A stretch of 64,000 nucleotides of DNA from Aureococcus anophagefferens (GCF_000186865.1 NW_008705570.1:708248-772247), one strand, 5' to 3'. Positions 1-10,597 are shown, numbered from the stretch's first letter. Notes: generated by a model not told the origin, from the sequence alone. Numbers and translations are program-made.

Positions 1-2829
1 CAGTGCCTCGAGGAGATGGAGCTCACCGAGTGCGAGGCGCGGCTCGCGAGCGAGTGCTCCAGCAGCATCAAGGACTTCAACTTCGACGGCGACCCGCTGC
101 CGCTCGCCGACGGGACGTACAGCACGGACGTCTTCGCGGCGCGGGCGAGGGACCTGATCCGCAAGGAGGCGCCGAAGCATCCGCTCTTCCTCTACGTCGC
201 CTTCAACGCCGTCCACGCGCCCCTCGAGGCGGACGAGGACGTCATCGAGAGCTTCGCGAGTTCGTTCCTCGAGGAGGCGCGCGACGCGCGCGCGTCGTTC
301 GCGGCCGTCGCGCTCGGCATGGACCGGGCCATGGAAGCCGTCGTCGACGAGCTCAAGGCCGTCGACGGCGCCTACGAGAATTCCGTGATCATGTTCGCGT
401 CGGACAACGGCGGCCTTCCGGGCCAGATCGCCGGCGGCTCGAACTGGCCGCTCCGGGGGCAGAAGTTCTCGCCCTTCGAGGGCGGCGTGCGCGTGCCCGC
501 GTTCGTCCACTCGCCGCTGCTCCCGGCGGCGCGGCGCGGCGGCGCCTACGGGGGCCTCTTCCACGTCACGGACTGGCTGCCGACGCTCGTCCGTCTGGCG
601 GGCGGCGCGCCGCCGCGGAACGTCGACGGCGTCGATCAATACGAAGCAATCTTCGGCGAGCACCCGGCGGAGCATCCGCGGACGGAGCTCCTCGTCCACG
701 TCGACGTCTACGGGAGGCAGCTCGAGCCCATGGGCCTCGCGACGGGCGCCTACGTCGAGGGCGACATGAAGTTGATCGTGAACGCGACGGACGCGCTCTG
801 GGCGGACCCGGACAGCACGGATTACCGGACCGAGGACCATCTCTGGACCGCGCAGGCCTTCTACGAGGCGGAGGTCGCCGCGGGCTGGGGCTCCTACGCC
901 GACTACTTCCGCCACACGGCGCTCTTCAACGTGACGGGCGATCCGACGGAGCGCTTCGATCTCAAGGCGTCGCGGCCCCGGGAGCTCGAGCGGCTGATGG
1001 CCAAGTTCCAAGCGGCCGTCGACGCGCTGCCGGAGCCGTCGTACACGCCCGTCGACTGCGAGCAGCAGGTCCGGGAGAATTTATGCATGGACTGGGTCGA
1101 CAACGGCTGCACCATCAGCCCCTGGGCCACCCCCCGGCCCGTCGTCACGGAAGCGCCGTCGGCCGAGCCGACGCGGAAACCGCTCGCGAACGATCGATGC
1201 GCCTACGCGACGGACACGCGCGTGCGCTGCGAGTACCCCGGCGAGGTCTTCCTGGAGCTTCCGAACGTCGCGGCCTACTTTGAGTCCGTCGGCGTGGACC
1301 GCGCGGGCGCGTTGCATACGTACCTCCCGGAAAAGTACGCGGTGGAGTACGACGTCGGCGCCGCGGACGAGGGCGCGCTCGCGTTCGGCCTCTACCTCCC
1401 AGAGTGCGACTCCTGCGGCCCGGAGATCATGGACGCCGACGACCAGGTCTACGACGCCGTCACGGGCGACGGCACGTACATGACTTTCCTCGTCGTCGCT
1501 GCCTTCGACGGCGCGATTTTGAAAGCCGCCGTCGTCACGGATTTCGACGACGGCTACGGGTCCACGCGCGTCGACGCCGTGAAGATGCACGACCCCGAGA
1601 CGGTCGTCGCCTACACGAACGTGGACCGCACGGAGAGCGGGTATCTCTACACCTGGGCCTGGAACTCGGACGACGCGCCGCGGCGCGTCAACGACCACTG
1701 GACGTCGAGCAGCCACGACGTGCAGCTCGGCCCGCCGGTCGATTCCGCGGTCTACCCCAGCGCCTACTACTGGCAGCCCGACGACACCGTGTTCACGAAG
1801 CGGCGCATCTCCGACGGCGCGATCCTCGAGCGGTACGACATCGGCGACATCTGCGTCTTGCCCGCGGAGGACGACTCCGTGATGCCGGGCGGGTCCATGA
1901 ACCACCTGCAGCTCATCGACGACGAACAGTTCGCCTTCATCTCCTGCCGCTGCGGGGCGATCCTGCTCTACGACCTCGCCGCGCGGCGGCCCGTCTGGAT
2001 CGCGGGCGGCGAATACTCGACGCTCGAGGTTTCGGTGGCCGACGGCGTCAAACTCACCGCGCGCAAGGCCGTCGACGTGCCCTGGTTCGGCCAGCACAAC
2101 GCCGAGCTCTTCGGGGACGCCGTCTACATGTTCGACAACGGCTACGACATGCTGCGGCCGTCGCGCGTGCTCCGCGTCGCGATCGACGAAATAGCAAAAA
2201 CGGCCGTCGTCGACTGGGCCTACGAGATCCCCTTCGACTACCCCTACGGCTACGCCGAGATCTTCGGGGACGCCGATTTATTGCCGAGCGGCAACGTGCT
2301 CACGTGCTACTGGCCCATGCGCCTCGCGCCGTCGCTGGGGGCGGACGCGGACGCGACGTTCCTTGAGGTCACGCCGGCCGGTTCGATCGCGTGGCGCGCG
2401 GACTTTTACGACACGGGCGCGACGACGGCGGGCCCCTGCGAGGACGACAGCAACCCGGGCTGCGAGCGCAACAAGCACGTCGGCTGGAAGGCCTACTCCC
2501 TCGAGCGCTTCTACGCGGCGCCGCTGGTCAAGGACGCGACGATCGACGGGTCCGCCGTCGAGTTCACGGCGCACGCGGCGCTGAAGCGGGCCCACCCCGG
2601 GGACGGCGCCTGGGCGCTCCTCGACGGCGACGGCGTCGCCATGAAGACCGGGTCCTTCACCTTCGCGACGCAGCAGATGGCGACGAGGGTCGCGGTCCGC
2701 GCGCCCACGAGCGACGCGGCCGCGGCGACGCTCCGCGTCTCGGACGAGTGGGGGCAGACGACGGACGTGGCGCTGACGAACCTCGCGGCGCCGTCGCCGG
2801 CGTGCACGGCGTTCCAGGGGTGCGCCTAA
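1..2829 (+). CDS. Arylsulfatase / arylsulfotransferase-like fusion protein (5' partial)
   Basis: The reading frame is open from the first base, so the N-terminus, including the sulfatase formylglycine-forming CxPSR site, lies outside the window. The first ~1,020 bases encode the C-terminal half of an arylsulfatase B-type sulfatase: FLYVAFNAVHAPL, then SDNGG and SNWPLRGQK..FEGGVRVPAFVHSP are characteristic. A Pro/Thr linker with Cys pairs (about 1030-1190) follows. The remainder looks like an arylsulfotransferase (ASST / ArylSulfotran_2) beta-propeller: MNHLQL, QHNAELFGDAVYMFDNG, SRVLRVAID and LLPSGNVL are typical repeats. Known chemistry would be sulfate-ester hydrolysis by the first domain and sulfate transfer between phenolic esters by the second; whether both are active here is inference. 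It is probably secreted, like related sulfatases. The next gene on the same strand starts about 150 bp downstream. Confidence 0.8.
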   Translation, partial: QCLEEMELTECEARLASECSSSIKDFNFDGDPLPLADGTYSTDVFAARARDLIRKEAPKHPLFLYVAFNAVHAPLEADEDVIESFASSFLEEARDARASFAAVALGMDRAMEAVVDELKAVDGAYENSVIMFASDNGGLPGQIAGGSNWPLRGQKFSPFEGGVRVPAFVHSPLLPAARRGGAYGGLFHVTDWLPTLVRLAGGAPPRNVDGVDQYEAIFGEHPAEHPRTELLVHVDVYGRQLEPMGLATGAYVEGDMKLIVNATDALWADPDSTDYRTEDHLWTAQAFYEAEVAAGWGSYADYFRHTALFNVTGDPTERFDLKASRPRELERLMAKFQAAVDALPEPSYTPVDCEQQVRENLCMDWVDNGCTISPWATPRPVVTEAPSAEPTRKPLANDRCAYATDTRVRCEYPGEVFLELPNVAAYFESVGVDRAGALHTYLPEKYAVEYDVGAADEGALAFGLYLPECDSCGPEIMDADDQVYDAVTGDGTYMTFLVVAAFDGAILKAAVVTDFDDGYGSTRVDAVKMHDPETVVAYTNVDRTESGYLYTWAWNSDDAPRRVNDHWTSSSHDVQLGPPVDSAVYPSAYYWQPDDTVFTKRRISDGAILERYDIGDICVLPAEDDSVMPGGSMNHLQLIDDEQFAFISCRCGAILLYDLAARRPVWIAGGEYSTLEVSVADGVKLTARKAVDVPWFGQHNAELFGDAVYMFDNGYDMLRPSRVLRVAIDEIAKTAVVDWAYEIPFDYPYGYAEIFGDADLLPSGNVLTCYWPMRLAPSLGADADATFLEVTPAGSIAWRADFYDTGATTAGPCEDDSNPGCERNKHVGWKAYSLERFYAAPLVKDATIDGSAVEFTAHAALKRAHPGDGAWALLDGDGVAMKTGSFTFATQQMATRVAVRAPTSDAAAATLRVSDEWGQTTDVALTNLAAPSPACTAFQGCA

Positions 2830-2986
2830 GGCTCTATTTTCATCGTCGGGTGTCGGACGTGTGCCGGGCAGCCTCGCGAGCTCGGGTCGCATCAGTCGCT
2901 CAGATTTTGGTCGTGACCGTCGTGTGATGTCAACAGACCATCGAAGACGATCGACGACCGGCCTCACATGTTCCTAGGTCTCGACG

Positions 2987-4406
2987 ATGGGCCTGATACC
3001 TTCGCACGACGAGCACGCACCCTCGGAGCTCCTCGGTGAGGACCCGTACAAAGAATTTGACGCCCCGGAGCCTCCCGCGAAGTGGACCTCACGTGCGCCG
3101 TCTGCGGCGAACAGACGAAACTGAATTGTCCCTGCGGCACGGTCGCCTATTGCTCGAAGTCATGTCAGAAGAGCGACTGGCGCGAGGGCCACAAGAAGGT
3201 CTGTAAGGCTCGGCGCGAGGGCCACAAGAAGGAGGCGGCCGACGCGGCCGCGTCGGCGCCCGTGTTCGGCCACTACATCCAGACGCCCGAGGACAAGTAC
3301 GTCTTCGGCGTTCGTGAAGCGTTCCATTCGCCCGATCCCCACCGAACAGGTACGAGGACCTCGAGAAACACCGCTACGGCGATCAGTGCCCGATCTGCTT
3401 CGACAACTGGGTCGACATCGACCCCCCGCCGGGGGTCCCGCGGACCGTGCTGCAGAGCTGCTGCTGCCGCGCGACGTGTCACAGGTGCAGCCTGAAGATC
3501 CGGGGCAAGCCGTGCCCGCTCTGCCGGAAGCCCTGGCCGAAGACGCACGCGATGATGCTCGCGTACCTCCGGAAAAACGTCGACAGCGGCGTGCCCGAGG
3601 CCATGAACCAGCTCGGCGACTTCTACCGCTTCGGCAGGGTCGACGCGTCGGGCAGGAAGAACCCGAACAAGGCGGCGAACTGTGTGGAAATCAACCAGTG
3701 AGCTGGGACGTCGGGGCCAAACTTCAGAATTCTCTAGCTCGGTCAAATCGAAGTGGATTCGGCTGATTTTTGGACGAATCGATTGCTCTCAGCGAGTTCT
3801 CGAAGCACGGCGGAAGTGATCGTGTCAAATTGTTCGAATACGCGCACATTGAAGTCGGGTTGAAGATTTGATTTGCACACAGGCGGCGAAGCTCTACACG
3901 CGCGCCATCGAGCTCGGCAACCTCGACGCGATGAACAACCTGGGCTTCATGCACTCGCAGGGGTCCTCGGCGAGGCGGATAAGGACCTGGCCATGGAGCT
4001 CTGGCTCGCCGCCGCGGACCGCGGCCACGCGCGCGCGCAGGGCAACCTGGGCCGCGAGCTCCTCCGGCGCGCGACGTCGCGGCTCCACTACTGCGAGGCC
4101 GTCGCGTACCTGAAGCTCGCCGCGGCCCAGGGCTACGGCGAGTACGACCTCGCGCGGTGCTACGCGAACGGCCGCGGCGTGTCCGTCGACCTGCGGGAGG
4201 CGCGGAAGTGGTACGCGCGCGCCGCCGCCCACGGCGAGGAGGGCGCCGCGGCGGAGGTCGCGCGCATCGACGCGTACTACGGCGACAACCCCCGCTCCGA
4301 GGGCGAGTCGTCGGACGGCAGCGACGACGACGTCCGCGCGATCCTCGCGCGGCAGGCCCTCTCGTCGGACGGCAGCGACGACGACGACGCGCCGCCGTCG
4401 GCCTAA
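2987..4406 (+). CDS. MYND finger - RING finger - Sel1 repeat protein, copy 1 (interrupted by an introner; one-base frameshift)
   Basis: Probable ubiquitin-ligase-like scaffold. A MYND zinc finger (CAVCGEQTKLNCPCGTVAYCSKSCQ, about 3094-3200) is followed by a C3HC4-like RING (CPICFDNW...CCCRATCHRCSLKIRGKPCPLCR, about 3390-3530) and at least three Sel1 repeats. Coding pieces I infer: up to 3296; 53-bp intron 3297-3349, whose removal gives DKYEDLEKHRYGDQCPIC; 3350-3671; introner intron 3672-3882, giving NKAAKLYTRAIELG; then 3883-4406. The start is uncertain. The MYND frame has no ATG before an upstream stop, and a 35-bp intron 3036-3070 would connect it to ATG 2987 (weak). Near 3960-3963 (GGGG) the Sel1 frame slips by one missing base, between FMHSQG and VLGEADKDLAMELW. 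The acidic Ser/Asp-rich tail stops 7 bp before the convergent gyrA stop. A paralog lies at 16821. Confidence 0.72.
3680..3882 (+). mobile_element. Introner element, family A, copy 1 (203 bp)
   Basis: Terminal inverted repeats CTGTGTGGAAATCAA (left) and TTGATTTGCACACAG (right) bound the element. The 8-bp target-site duplication GCGGCGAA is perfect at 3672-3679 and 3883-3890. The intron is 3672-3882: its 5' splice site GC comes from the duplicated target and its 3' splice site is the terminal ACAG of the element. Splicing restores a Sel1 repeat in phase 0. Confidence 0.93.
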
Positions 4407-4413
4407 GCCTCCT

Positions 4414-7161
4414 CTACGCCTCCCCGGGGGCGTCGCTCGAGAGGAGGTCCGCGGGGACGACGGTGAGGTCGACGAGCGCGTCGTCCTTCGCGGCCTTCTG
4501 GACGAGGACGCCCGTCGCCGTGCGGCTCTGCGCGGTCACGGACGCCGCGTCCATGCGGACGATGACGCCGCTCTCCGTGACGACCATGACCTCGTCGTTT
4601 GGCGCGACGGGGCAGATGGACACGAGGTCGTCGCCCTTCTTCTTGAACTTGATCGCGGACACGCCCATGCCGCCGCGCTTCTGCGACCGCAGGTCCGCGA
4701 GCGCGACGCGCTTCCCGTAGCCCTCGGCCGTGAGCACGAGGACGTGCGAGTGGTCGCCGCCGGCGACGTCCATCTTGACGATGGCGTCGCCGTCCCGCAG
4801 GTTCATCGCGCGGACGCCGCGCGTCGTCCGCGACATGGACCGGAGCTCGGAGTCGTCCGCGGCGAACCGCGTGACCATGCCCGCCGCCGTCGCGAGGATC
4901 AGCGAGTCCGACGCGCGGCAGAGCCGCGCGTGCGTGACGGCGTCGCCCTCGCCGAGCTTGATGGCGATCAGGCCCCGCGACGTGAGGCCCTTGAACGCCG
5001 CGAGGGGCGTCTTCTTCACGAGGCCGTTCCGCGTGAGGACGACGAGGAACAATTCGTCGTCGTCGCCCGGTTTAGGATTCTGCAGCGTGTCGTGGGCTAC
5101 AGCTAATAACCCCTTGATGCGCGTCGACCGGTCCACGGGCAGCACGGACGGCACGGGCACGCCGCGCGCGGCGCGCGACGCCTGGGGCACGTTGAACGCG
5201 CGGACGCCGTAGGCGACGCCCGTGTCGGCGATGCAGAGCAGCGTGTCGTGGTCGTGGCAGGTCACGAGGTGGCGCAGCGTGCCGCCCTGGAGCGCGTTGC
5301 GGCCCCGGCCGCCCCGGCTCTGGGCGCCGAACTCCTCGAGGGACGTCCGCTTCACGTAGCCATCGCGCGCGACGAGCACCGCGCTCCGCGCGTTCTCGAT
5401 GACGTCCTCGTCGCGCAGCTCCGCGTCGCCGTCGAAGACGATCTCGGACCGCCGCGGCGTCGGGTAGGCCTTCTTGATGGCCGCGACCTCGTCGACGACG
5501 GCGTCGTAGACCGCCGCGTCCTCGGACATCAATTTCCGCAGCCCCTCGAGCTTCACCTCCAGGTCCTTCCGCTCGGAGTCGAGCTTGTCCGCCTCCAGGG
5601 TCGTCAGCCGCGACAGCGTCAGCGCGAGCACCGCCGACGCCTGGTCCTCCGACAGGGCGCCCATGGCCGGGATCGCGCCGCCCTCGACGAGCTTCGCCTT
5701 GGCGTCCGCGGGCGCGTCCGACGCGCGGATCAAAGCCACGACCGCGTCGACGTTCGCCGTCGCGAGGCACAGCCCCTCGACGATGTGGAGCCGCGCCGCC
5801 GCGCGCCGCTCGCTGTGGGCCGCGCGCAGGCGCACGCAGTCGAAGCGGAAGCTGAGCCAGCGCTCCAGCGCGTAGCGCAGCGTCATGCGGACCGGAGAGC
5901 GGACGTCGTCGCCGTCGTCGTTCAGCGCGTGGTCCACGGCCACAATATTCGCCGGGAACGACGTCTGCAGCCGCGTCGACTTGAACAAGTTGCTCAGCAC
6001 GATCTCCGCCTGGGCGTCGCGCTTCAGCTCGAAGACGACGCGCGTGCCCTCGCGGCCCGACTCGTCGCGCAGATCCGCGATGCCCTCGATCCGCCGCGCG
6101 TTGATGGCGTCCGCCGTCTTCGCGAGCAGCTCCGACTTAATCACCTGATAAGGCAGCTCCGTGGCGACGATGGCGTTGCGGCCGCTGCGCACCTTCTCGA
6201 AGTGCGTCTTCGCGCGGATCACGATCGAGCCCTGGCCCGTCGCGTACGCGCGCGCGACGCCCGTCGTGCCCATGATGAGCCCGCCCGTGGGGAAGTCCGG
6301 CGCGGGCAGGGCCACGGACAGCTCGTCGTCGGACGCCTTGGCGCCCCTCTTGGCCGCGCGGGCGACGACGAGCGCCGCGTCGCAGACTTCGCCCAAATTG
6401 TGCGGCGGGATCGACGTCGCCATGCCCACGGCGATGCCCGCGGCCCCGTTGACGAGGAGCACGGGCACGCGCGCCGGCAGCACGTCGGGCTCCATCTCCG
6501 ACGCGTCGAAGTTGTCGCTGAAATTCACGGAGACGCCGCCCGCGAGCGGCTCGCCGCGGTTCGCCTTGCCCAGGTCGTCGCCGTTGAGCAGCGCCTCGTA
6601 CGCGAACTTCGTGAGCTTGCACTCCGTGTAGCGCATGGCCGCCGGCGGGTCCGCGTCCACGGACCCGAAGTTGCCGTGGCCGTCCACCAAACGCGCGGAC
6701 ATGACGAAGTCCTGCGCCATGCGCACGAGCGCGTCGTAGACCGAGTTGTCGCCGTGCGGGTGGAACTTGCCGAGGACCTCGCCGACGACGCGCGCGCACT
6801 TGCGGTAGGGCGTGCCCGGCGTCAGGTTGAGCTCGCGCATGGCGAAGAGGATGCGCCGGTGCACGGGCTTCAAACCGTCGCGCGCGTCGGGCAAGGCGCG
6901 GCCGAGGATCGTCGACATGGCGTACTTCATGAACGACTCGCTGAGCTCGGCCTCGAGCTCGATGGGGATGGGCGCCGTGTGCTCCTCCGTCGTGGAACGG
7001 AGCTGCGTCGTCGCGCGGGCGCCGCGCCGGACCGCGCGCCGCGCCGCGAAGGGGCGCAGGGCGGCGGCGGGCGCGGCGCGCCGCGGGGCGCGCAGGCCCG
7101 GCGAGACGAGGGCGCGCGTGAAGCGCAGCATCGCGACTATGGCGAGCAGGTGCGGCCGCAT
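4414..7161 (-). CDS. gyrA: DNA gyrase subunit A, organelle-targeted
   Basis: Type IIA topoisomerase breakage-reunion subunit, 915 residues from ATG 7161. After an Arg/Ala-rich presequence with a hydrophobic start ([14 protein letters not shown]) come the winged-helix landmark [20 protein letters not shown], the active-site tyrosine context AAMRYTE, a coiled-coil stretch, and a C-terminal beta-pinwheel with a GyrA-box-like QKRGGMG. The GyrA box is the feature that separates GyrA from ParC. In algae such proteins supercoil plastid (and sometimes mitochondrial) DNA with a GyrB partner, which is not in this window. Start choice: upstream in-frame ATG codons exist (7281), but the hydrophobic presequence begins at 7161; 7131 is an alternative. 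The gene is uninterrupted and its stop lies 7 bp from the convergent MYND-RING-Sel1 gene. Confidence 0.93.
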   Translation of the reverse strand: MRPHLLAIVAMLRFTRALVSPGLRAPRRAAPAAALRPFAARRAVRRGARATTQLRSTTEEHTAPIPIELEAELSESFMKYAMSTILGRALPDARDGLKPVHRRILFAMRELNLTPGTPYRKCARVVGEVLGKFHPHGDNSVYDALVRMAQDFVMSARLVDGHGNFGSVDADPPAAMRYTECKLTKFAYEALLNGDDLGKANRGEPLAGGVSVNFSDNFDASEMEPDVLPARVPVLLVNGAAGIAVGMATSIPPHNLGEVCDAALVVARAAKRGAKASDDELSVALPAPDFPTGGLIMGTTGVARAYATGQGSIVIRAKTHFEKVRSGRNAIVATELPYQVIKSELLAKTADAINARRIEGIADLRDESGREGTRVVFELKRDAQAEIVLSNLFKSTRLQTSFPANIVAVDHALNDDGDDVRSPVRMTLRYALERWLSFRFDCVRLRAAHSERRAAARLHIVEGLCLATANVDAVVALIRASDAPADAKAKLVEGGAIPAMGALSEDQASAVLALTLSRLTTLEADKLDSERKDLEVKLEGLRKLMSEDAAVYDAVVDEVAAIKKAYPTPRRSEIVFDGDAELRDEDVIENARSAVLVARDGYVKRTSLEEFGAQSRGGRGRNALQGGTLRHLVTCHDHDTLLCIADTGVAYGVRAFNVPQASRAARGVPVPSVLPVDRSTRIKGLLAVAHDTLQNPKPGDDDELFLVVLTRNGLVKKTPLAAFKGLTSRGLIAIKLGEGDAVTHARLCRASDSLILATAAGMVTRFAADDSELRSMSRTTRGVRAMNLRDGDAIVKMDVAGGDHSHVLVLTAEGYGKRVALADLRSQKRGGMGVSAIKFKKKGDDLVSICPVAPNDEVMVVTESGVIVRMDAASVTAQSRTATGVLVQKAAKDDALVDLTVVPADLLSSDAPGEA

Positions 7162-7311
7162 CCGCGGGCGCGGCGGAGCTCGACGGCGGCGGCGCGAGCG
7201 CGTGGAAGAGGCCGCACCTCGAGTCGCTCTCGAACTGACTTCAATTTGGAATTTCAAAACAGAGACATCAACAGCGCGCACCGCGTCGTCGCGACGCCTC
7301 CAAAACCACGC

Positions 7312-8196
7312 TTAGGTGAACGGCAGCCCCACGCGCGCGTCGGGCTCGAGGGCCCCCGTCCGCCGCACCCAGGCGCCGTCGGCGCGCCGCGTCGCGGCGG
7401 CGAAGTAGCCCGGCGCCTCGTACGCGTCGCCGGCCGCCGCGAAGAAGCGGAGCCGCAGGTCGAGGGAGCACCGCGTCGCTGTCGTGTGGTTCTCGGCCCC
7501 GAAGTGGGCCGCGACGCCGCCGACGAAGGCGAACGCGGCGCCGCAGCCGCCGACCTCGAGCGCGGCGAAGTCCTCCGCCCCGACGGTCCGTTCCACGACG
7601 AGCGCGGACGTGCCGCGCGCCGCGGTCAGAGGCACGTGCACGTTGACCGTGCGCGCGTCGTGGCCGTACATGGCGTCGCAGTGCGGGCCGATGGTGACCT
7701 CGCCGGGGCAGTGCACGCGGACGCAGGGGCACGCCTGGTAGCGGACCTCCGAGCGCTCGGCGGGCGCGACGGCCGGCAGCGCGACGCGCCGGACGAAGTC
7801 GTCGTAGAGATCCAGGAACGGTCGTCGCCGCGCCGCGTCGAGGAGCGGCGCGAGGAGGCGCCGCTTCCAGCCCTCGTCGCTCCGGCGGTCGTGGACGCGC
7901 GCGAGGTCGGGCACTCCGAGGAGCTCTCTCAGCGCGTCCGCGAGCGGGTACCGTCGCACGTCGAACGTAAACTGCCGGAGCGGCCGCGCCGGGTGCACGA
8001 GCACCCCGCGCTGCTGCCGCATCTTGCGCAGGTGCGGCGCCATCAGCGCGCGCAGCGCGGCGTCGTCGAGGTCGATTGCATCGCGGAAACGCGTAAACCT
8101 CGCGACGGTGCGGCCAAACCATCTAGCGCGATGTTTGCGCAGACACAACACGCTAAACTTGCACGTTTCGACGAGCTCCAGGTCGTCTTCCCGCAT
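7312..8196 (-). CDS. Putative 2-oxoglutarate/Fe(II)-dependent oxygenase
   Basis: 294 residues from ATG 8196. The C-terminal half carries a double-stranded beta-helix signature: RYQACPCVRVHCPGE, then an HxD-like GPHCDAMYGHD, NVHVPLT, a distal His in GGVAAHFGAEN and an Arg in TRCSLDLRL. This spacing resembles StrG-like and related 2OG oxygenases that hydroxylate small molecules; the substrate is unknown. The frame stays open upstream to 8352, but that would overlap the start of the divergent ABC transporter at 8312, so the ATG at 8196 (MREDDLELVE) is preferred, leaving a 115-bp shared promoter region. It is followed on the same strand by gyrA after 150 bp. Confidence 0.65.
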   Translation of the reverse strand: MREDDLELVETCKFSVLCLRKHRARWFGRTVARFTRFRDAIDLDDAALRALMAPHLRKMRQQRGVLVHPARPLRQFTFDVRRYPLADALRELLGVPDLARVHDRRSDEGWKRRLLAPLLDAARRRPFLDLYDDFVRRVALPAVAPAERSEVRYQACPCVRVHCPGEVTIGPHCDAMYGHDARTVNVHVPLTAARGTSALVVERTVGAEDFAALEVGGCGAAFAFVGGVAAHFGAENHTTATRCSLDLRLRFFAAAGDAYEAPGYFAAATRRADGAWVRRTGALEPDARVGLPFT

Positions 8197-8311
8197 CGCT
8201 TTCAGCTCGTCACATAGTGCTTGAGGGCAAAGTTTGACTTCATTTTGCCACAGCAAATTTCTGCGATCCAGAGACAAGAGCTGCCCGCCGCGCGCGCCCG
8301 ACACAGAGACC

Positions 8312-10402
8312 ATGGAGTCCAAGTCGTACGCCCGCCTCGCCTGGGACATCAAGCGCTACGACGTCCTGACGCCGAAAAAGGAGCGCAAGCGCGTGCTCCA
8401 CGCCACGAGCCACGCGGTCTACGGCGGCGAGCTCTTCCTCATTTTGGGCCCCTCGGGCTCGGGCAAGACGTCGCTCGTGACGATCCTCGCGGGCCGCAAC
8501 GCCACGGGCTCCTGGAGCGGCGCGCTCCTCGCCGAGGGCGCGCCCGCGGGCCGGGGCCCGCGGCGGTCCACGGGCTTCGTCGACCAGCAGCCCCTCTTCT
8601 TCAGCACGCTCACGGTGCGCGAGTCGCTGACCTACACGGGCCGGCTGCGGCTCCCGACGGTCGGCGCCAAGGGCGTCCGGGCGACGGTGGAGCGCGTGCT
8701 CAACGATCTCGACCTGGGACGCTGCGGCGACACGTACGTCGGAGACGAGCGCCTCAAGGGCATCTCCGGCGGCGAGAAGAAGCGGCTGCAGATCGCCGCG
8801 GAGCTCGTGTCGGACCCGAACATGCTGGTGCTCGACGAGCCGACGAGCGGCCTCGACGCGGCGACGGCGCTGTTAACTGTAAGATCGGTGTCGCGCATCG
8901 CCAACGACGGCGCCAAGGCCGTCGTCGCCGTCGTCCACCAGCCGCGGGCCGCCCTCATGCTCCTCTTCGACATGGCCCTCGTGCTGAGCGAGGGCCGGCC
9001 GGCCTACAGCGGCCACCCGGGCGACGAGCTGCTGCGGCACTTCTCGACGTTGGGGCTGGAGCCGCCCGCGCACGACAACCCGGCGGACTTCGTGATGGAC
9101 CTCGTCGCCGTGCCCGACGAGATCTTCGAGACGGACGCCGAGTCCGTCGCGGCGCTCGACCTGCGGAAGCGGGACCGGACGCGCGTTTTGGACGCCTACG
9201 GCGCGTCGCGCGGCGCCGCGGACGCGGCGCGGCGCTACGGCGCGGCCGCGGCGGCCGCCGCGGGAGAAGCGCGGGAGCGGCGCGAGCCCGCGCCGTCGTC
9301 GTGGCTCTACCAGTTCGACGTGCTGGCGCGGCGCGCGTTCACCTACAAGTTCCGCGACGAGATGGTCGTGGTGACGCAGGTGTCCATGGCGCTCATCATG
9401 GCCGTGCTCCTCGGGGCGATCTACTACGATTTGGGTCTAGGCCAGGAGTCGGTGCAGAACCGCGTCGGCGCCGTGTCCTTCTCCATGCTGCTCATGTCCT
9501 TCATCGCCTTCGACGTCGTCTTGCTCTTCCCGAAGGAGCGGGACCTCTACAAGCGCGAGCACGCCGCGGGGCTGTACTGCCCGTCGGCGTTCTTCCACGC
9601 GCGCTGCGTCGCGGAGCTGCCGGGCCACCTCGTCGCCGGCGGCTGCTACGCGACGGTGACCTACTGGATGATGGGCTTCCAGCAGGATCTCGGCAAGTTC
9701 CTGTCCTACGTGGCGCTCTGCGAAGCCTTGGTGCTGAGCGGCACGTCGCTCCTCATCGCGTGCGGGTGCCTCGCGAAGGACTTCGAGGGCGCGAACAACA
9801 TCGCGACGGTCGCCTACTGCCTCTTCATGATGTTCGACGGCCACTACATCAACAACAAGTCCATCCCCGAGGGCGCGCGCTGGATCAAGCAGCTGAATTT
9901 CTTCAACTGGGGCATCTCGGCCGCGGCGCGGTCCGAGCTCAAGGGGCTGGGCGAGATGCACGGCTGCCGGGACCCGGCGTCGCAGAAGTGCGTCTTCCAG
10001 CGGGGCGACGACGCCGCGGACTACTACGGCTACCACCAGACCGTCCGGGAGGCGCTCGCGGCGCTCGCGCTCATCTGCGTCGTCATGCGCTTCCTCGGCT
10101 TCCTCGCCTTCAAGTACTTCTTCCAGGACCATCCCTTGTTCGCGCCGAAGCCCATCCCCGACGACCTGCCGCCGGAGCCGGCGCCGGAGCCGGCGGCGCC
10201 GGCGCCCGAGGACGGGCCCGAGGACCTCGAGGAGCCGGCGGAGCCGCCGCGGGACGCGCGCGCGTCGTCCTGGGCCGCGACGCCCGGCGGCTTCGTCCAC
10301 GTCGGCGAGGCCGAGGACGCGTCCTACTCCGACGTCCTCCTCTGCAACTTCTCCTCGGCGGACCGGGCCTCGCCGTCGTTCATCGACGCGCCGTCGAAAT
10401 AA
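8312..10402 (+). CDS. ABCG-type (White/Scarlet-like) ABC half-transporter
   Basis: 696 residues. The N-terminal nucleotide-binding domain shows Walker A GPSGSGKTS, ABC signature ISGGEKKR and Walker B LVLDEPTSGLD followed by VHQPR, in the reverse NBD-TMD order of ABCG transporters. The C-terminal half has about six membrane segments (for example MALIMAVLLGAIYYDLG and ALCEALVLSGTSLLIACG) and ends in a Pro/Glu/Ala-rich cytoplasmic tail. Half-transporters dimerise to export lipids, pigments or xenobiotics across the plasma or organelle membrane; the substrate cannot be read from sequence. The start ATG 8312 matches the first conserved residues; a slightly earlier in-frame ATG exists at 8234. Uninterrupted, with strong GC3 codon use like its neighbours. 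Confidence 0.92.
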   Translation: MESKSYARLAWDIKRYDVLTPKKERKRVLHATSHAVYGGELFLILGPSGSGKTSLVTILAGRNATGSWSGALLAEGAPAGRGPRRSTGFVDQQPLFFSTLTVRESLTYTGRLRLPTVGAKGVRATVERVLNDLDLGRCGDTYVGDERLKGISGGEKKRLQIAAELVSDPNMLVLDEPTSGLDAATALLTVRSVSRIANDGAKAVVAVVHQPRAALMLLFDMALVLSEGRPAYSGHPGDELLRHFSTLGLEPPAHDNPADFVMDLVAVPDEIFETDAESVAALDLRKRDRTRVLDAYGASRGAADAARRYGAAAAAAAGEARERREPAPSSWLYQFDVLARRAFTYKFRDEMVVVTQVSMALIMAVLLGAIYYDLGLGQESVQNRVGAVSFSMLLMSFIAFDVVLLFPKERDLYKREHAAGLYCPSAFFHARCVAELPGHLVAGGCYATVTYWMMGFQQDLGKFLSYVALCEALVLSGTSLLIACGCLAKDFEGANNIATVAYCLFMMFDGHYINNKSIPEGARWIKQLNFFNWGISAAARSELKGLGEMHGCRDPASQKCVFQRGDDAADYYGYHQTVREALAALALICVVMRFLGFLAFKYFFQDHPLFAPKPIPDDLPPEPAPEPAAPAPEDGPEDLEEPAEPPRDARASSWAATPGGFVHVGEAEDASYSDVLLCNFSSADRASPSFIDAPSK

Positions 10403-10472
10403 AGAGGGACGGGCCGACGTTGACCCGAATTTGACGCGATCTTGATTCTTAACGCTGACAAGTCGGAGCCAA

Positions 10473-10573
10473 GCGCAGAGCATCGGTGGTTGAGCCTCGT
10501 TTTGCGCAGAGCATCGGTGCTTGAGCCTCGTTTCGTCTGCGCTGCGTGAGCCTCGTCTAGTCTGCGCTGCGTG
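10473..10573 (+). repeat. Two short tandem duplications in a 5' flank
   Basis: A 31-bp unit beginning GCGCAGAGCATCGGTG occurs twice (10473-10503 and 10504-10534, one mismatch near the middle and one at the last base). It is followed by a 25-bp unit beginning GTCTGCGCTGCGTGAG at 10535-10559, whose first 14 bases repeat at 10560-10573. All lie in the 195-bp gap between the ABC transporter stop and ATG 10598. Confidence 0.9.
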
Positions 10574-10597
10574 CTCTCGCAACGCGTTCCAGCAATC

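Noticed and set aside
5248..8217. Very long plus-strand open frame antisense to gyrA and the 2OG oxygenase
   Set aside because: It reads as Arg/Ala/Val/Asp repeats with no domain, and both genes on the opposite strand have clear homology and catalytic motifs. In this GC-rich code antisense frames seldom meet stops.
8197..8352. Longer N-terminus for the 2OG oxygenase from ATG 8352
   Set aside because: Would overlap the ABC transporter start at 8312 and adds no conserved residues; ATG 8196 leaves a normal shared promoter gap.
8874..8886. Splice-donor-like GTTAACTGTAAG in the ABC transporter
   Set aside because: The reading frame continues through with the expected ABC sequence (ATALLTVRSVSRIANDGAKAV) and no matching acceptor restores a better protein.
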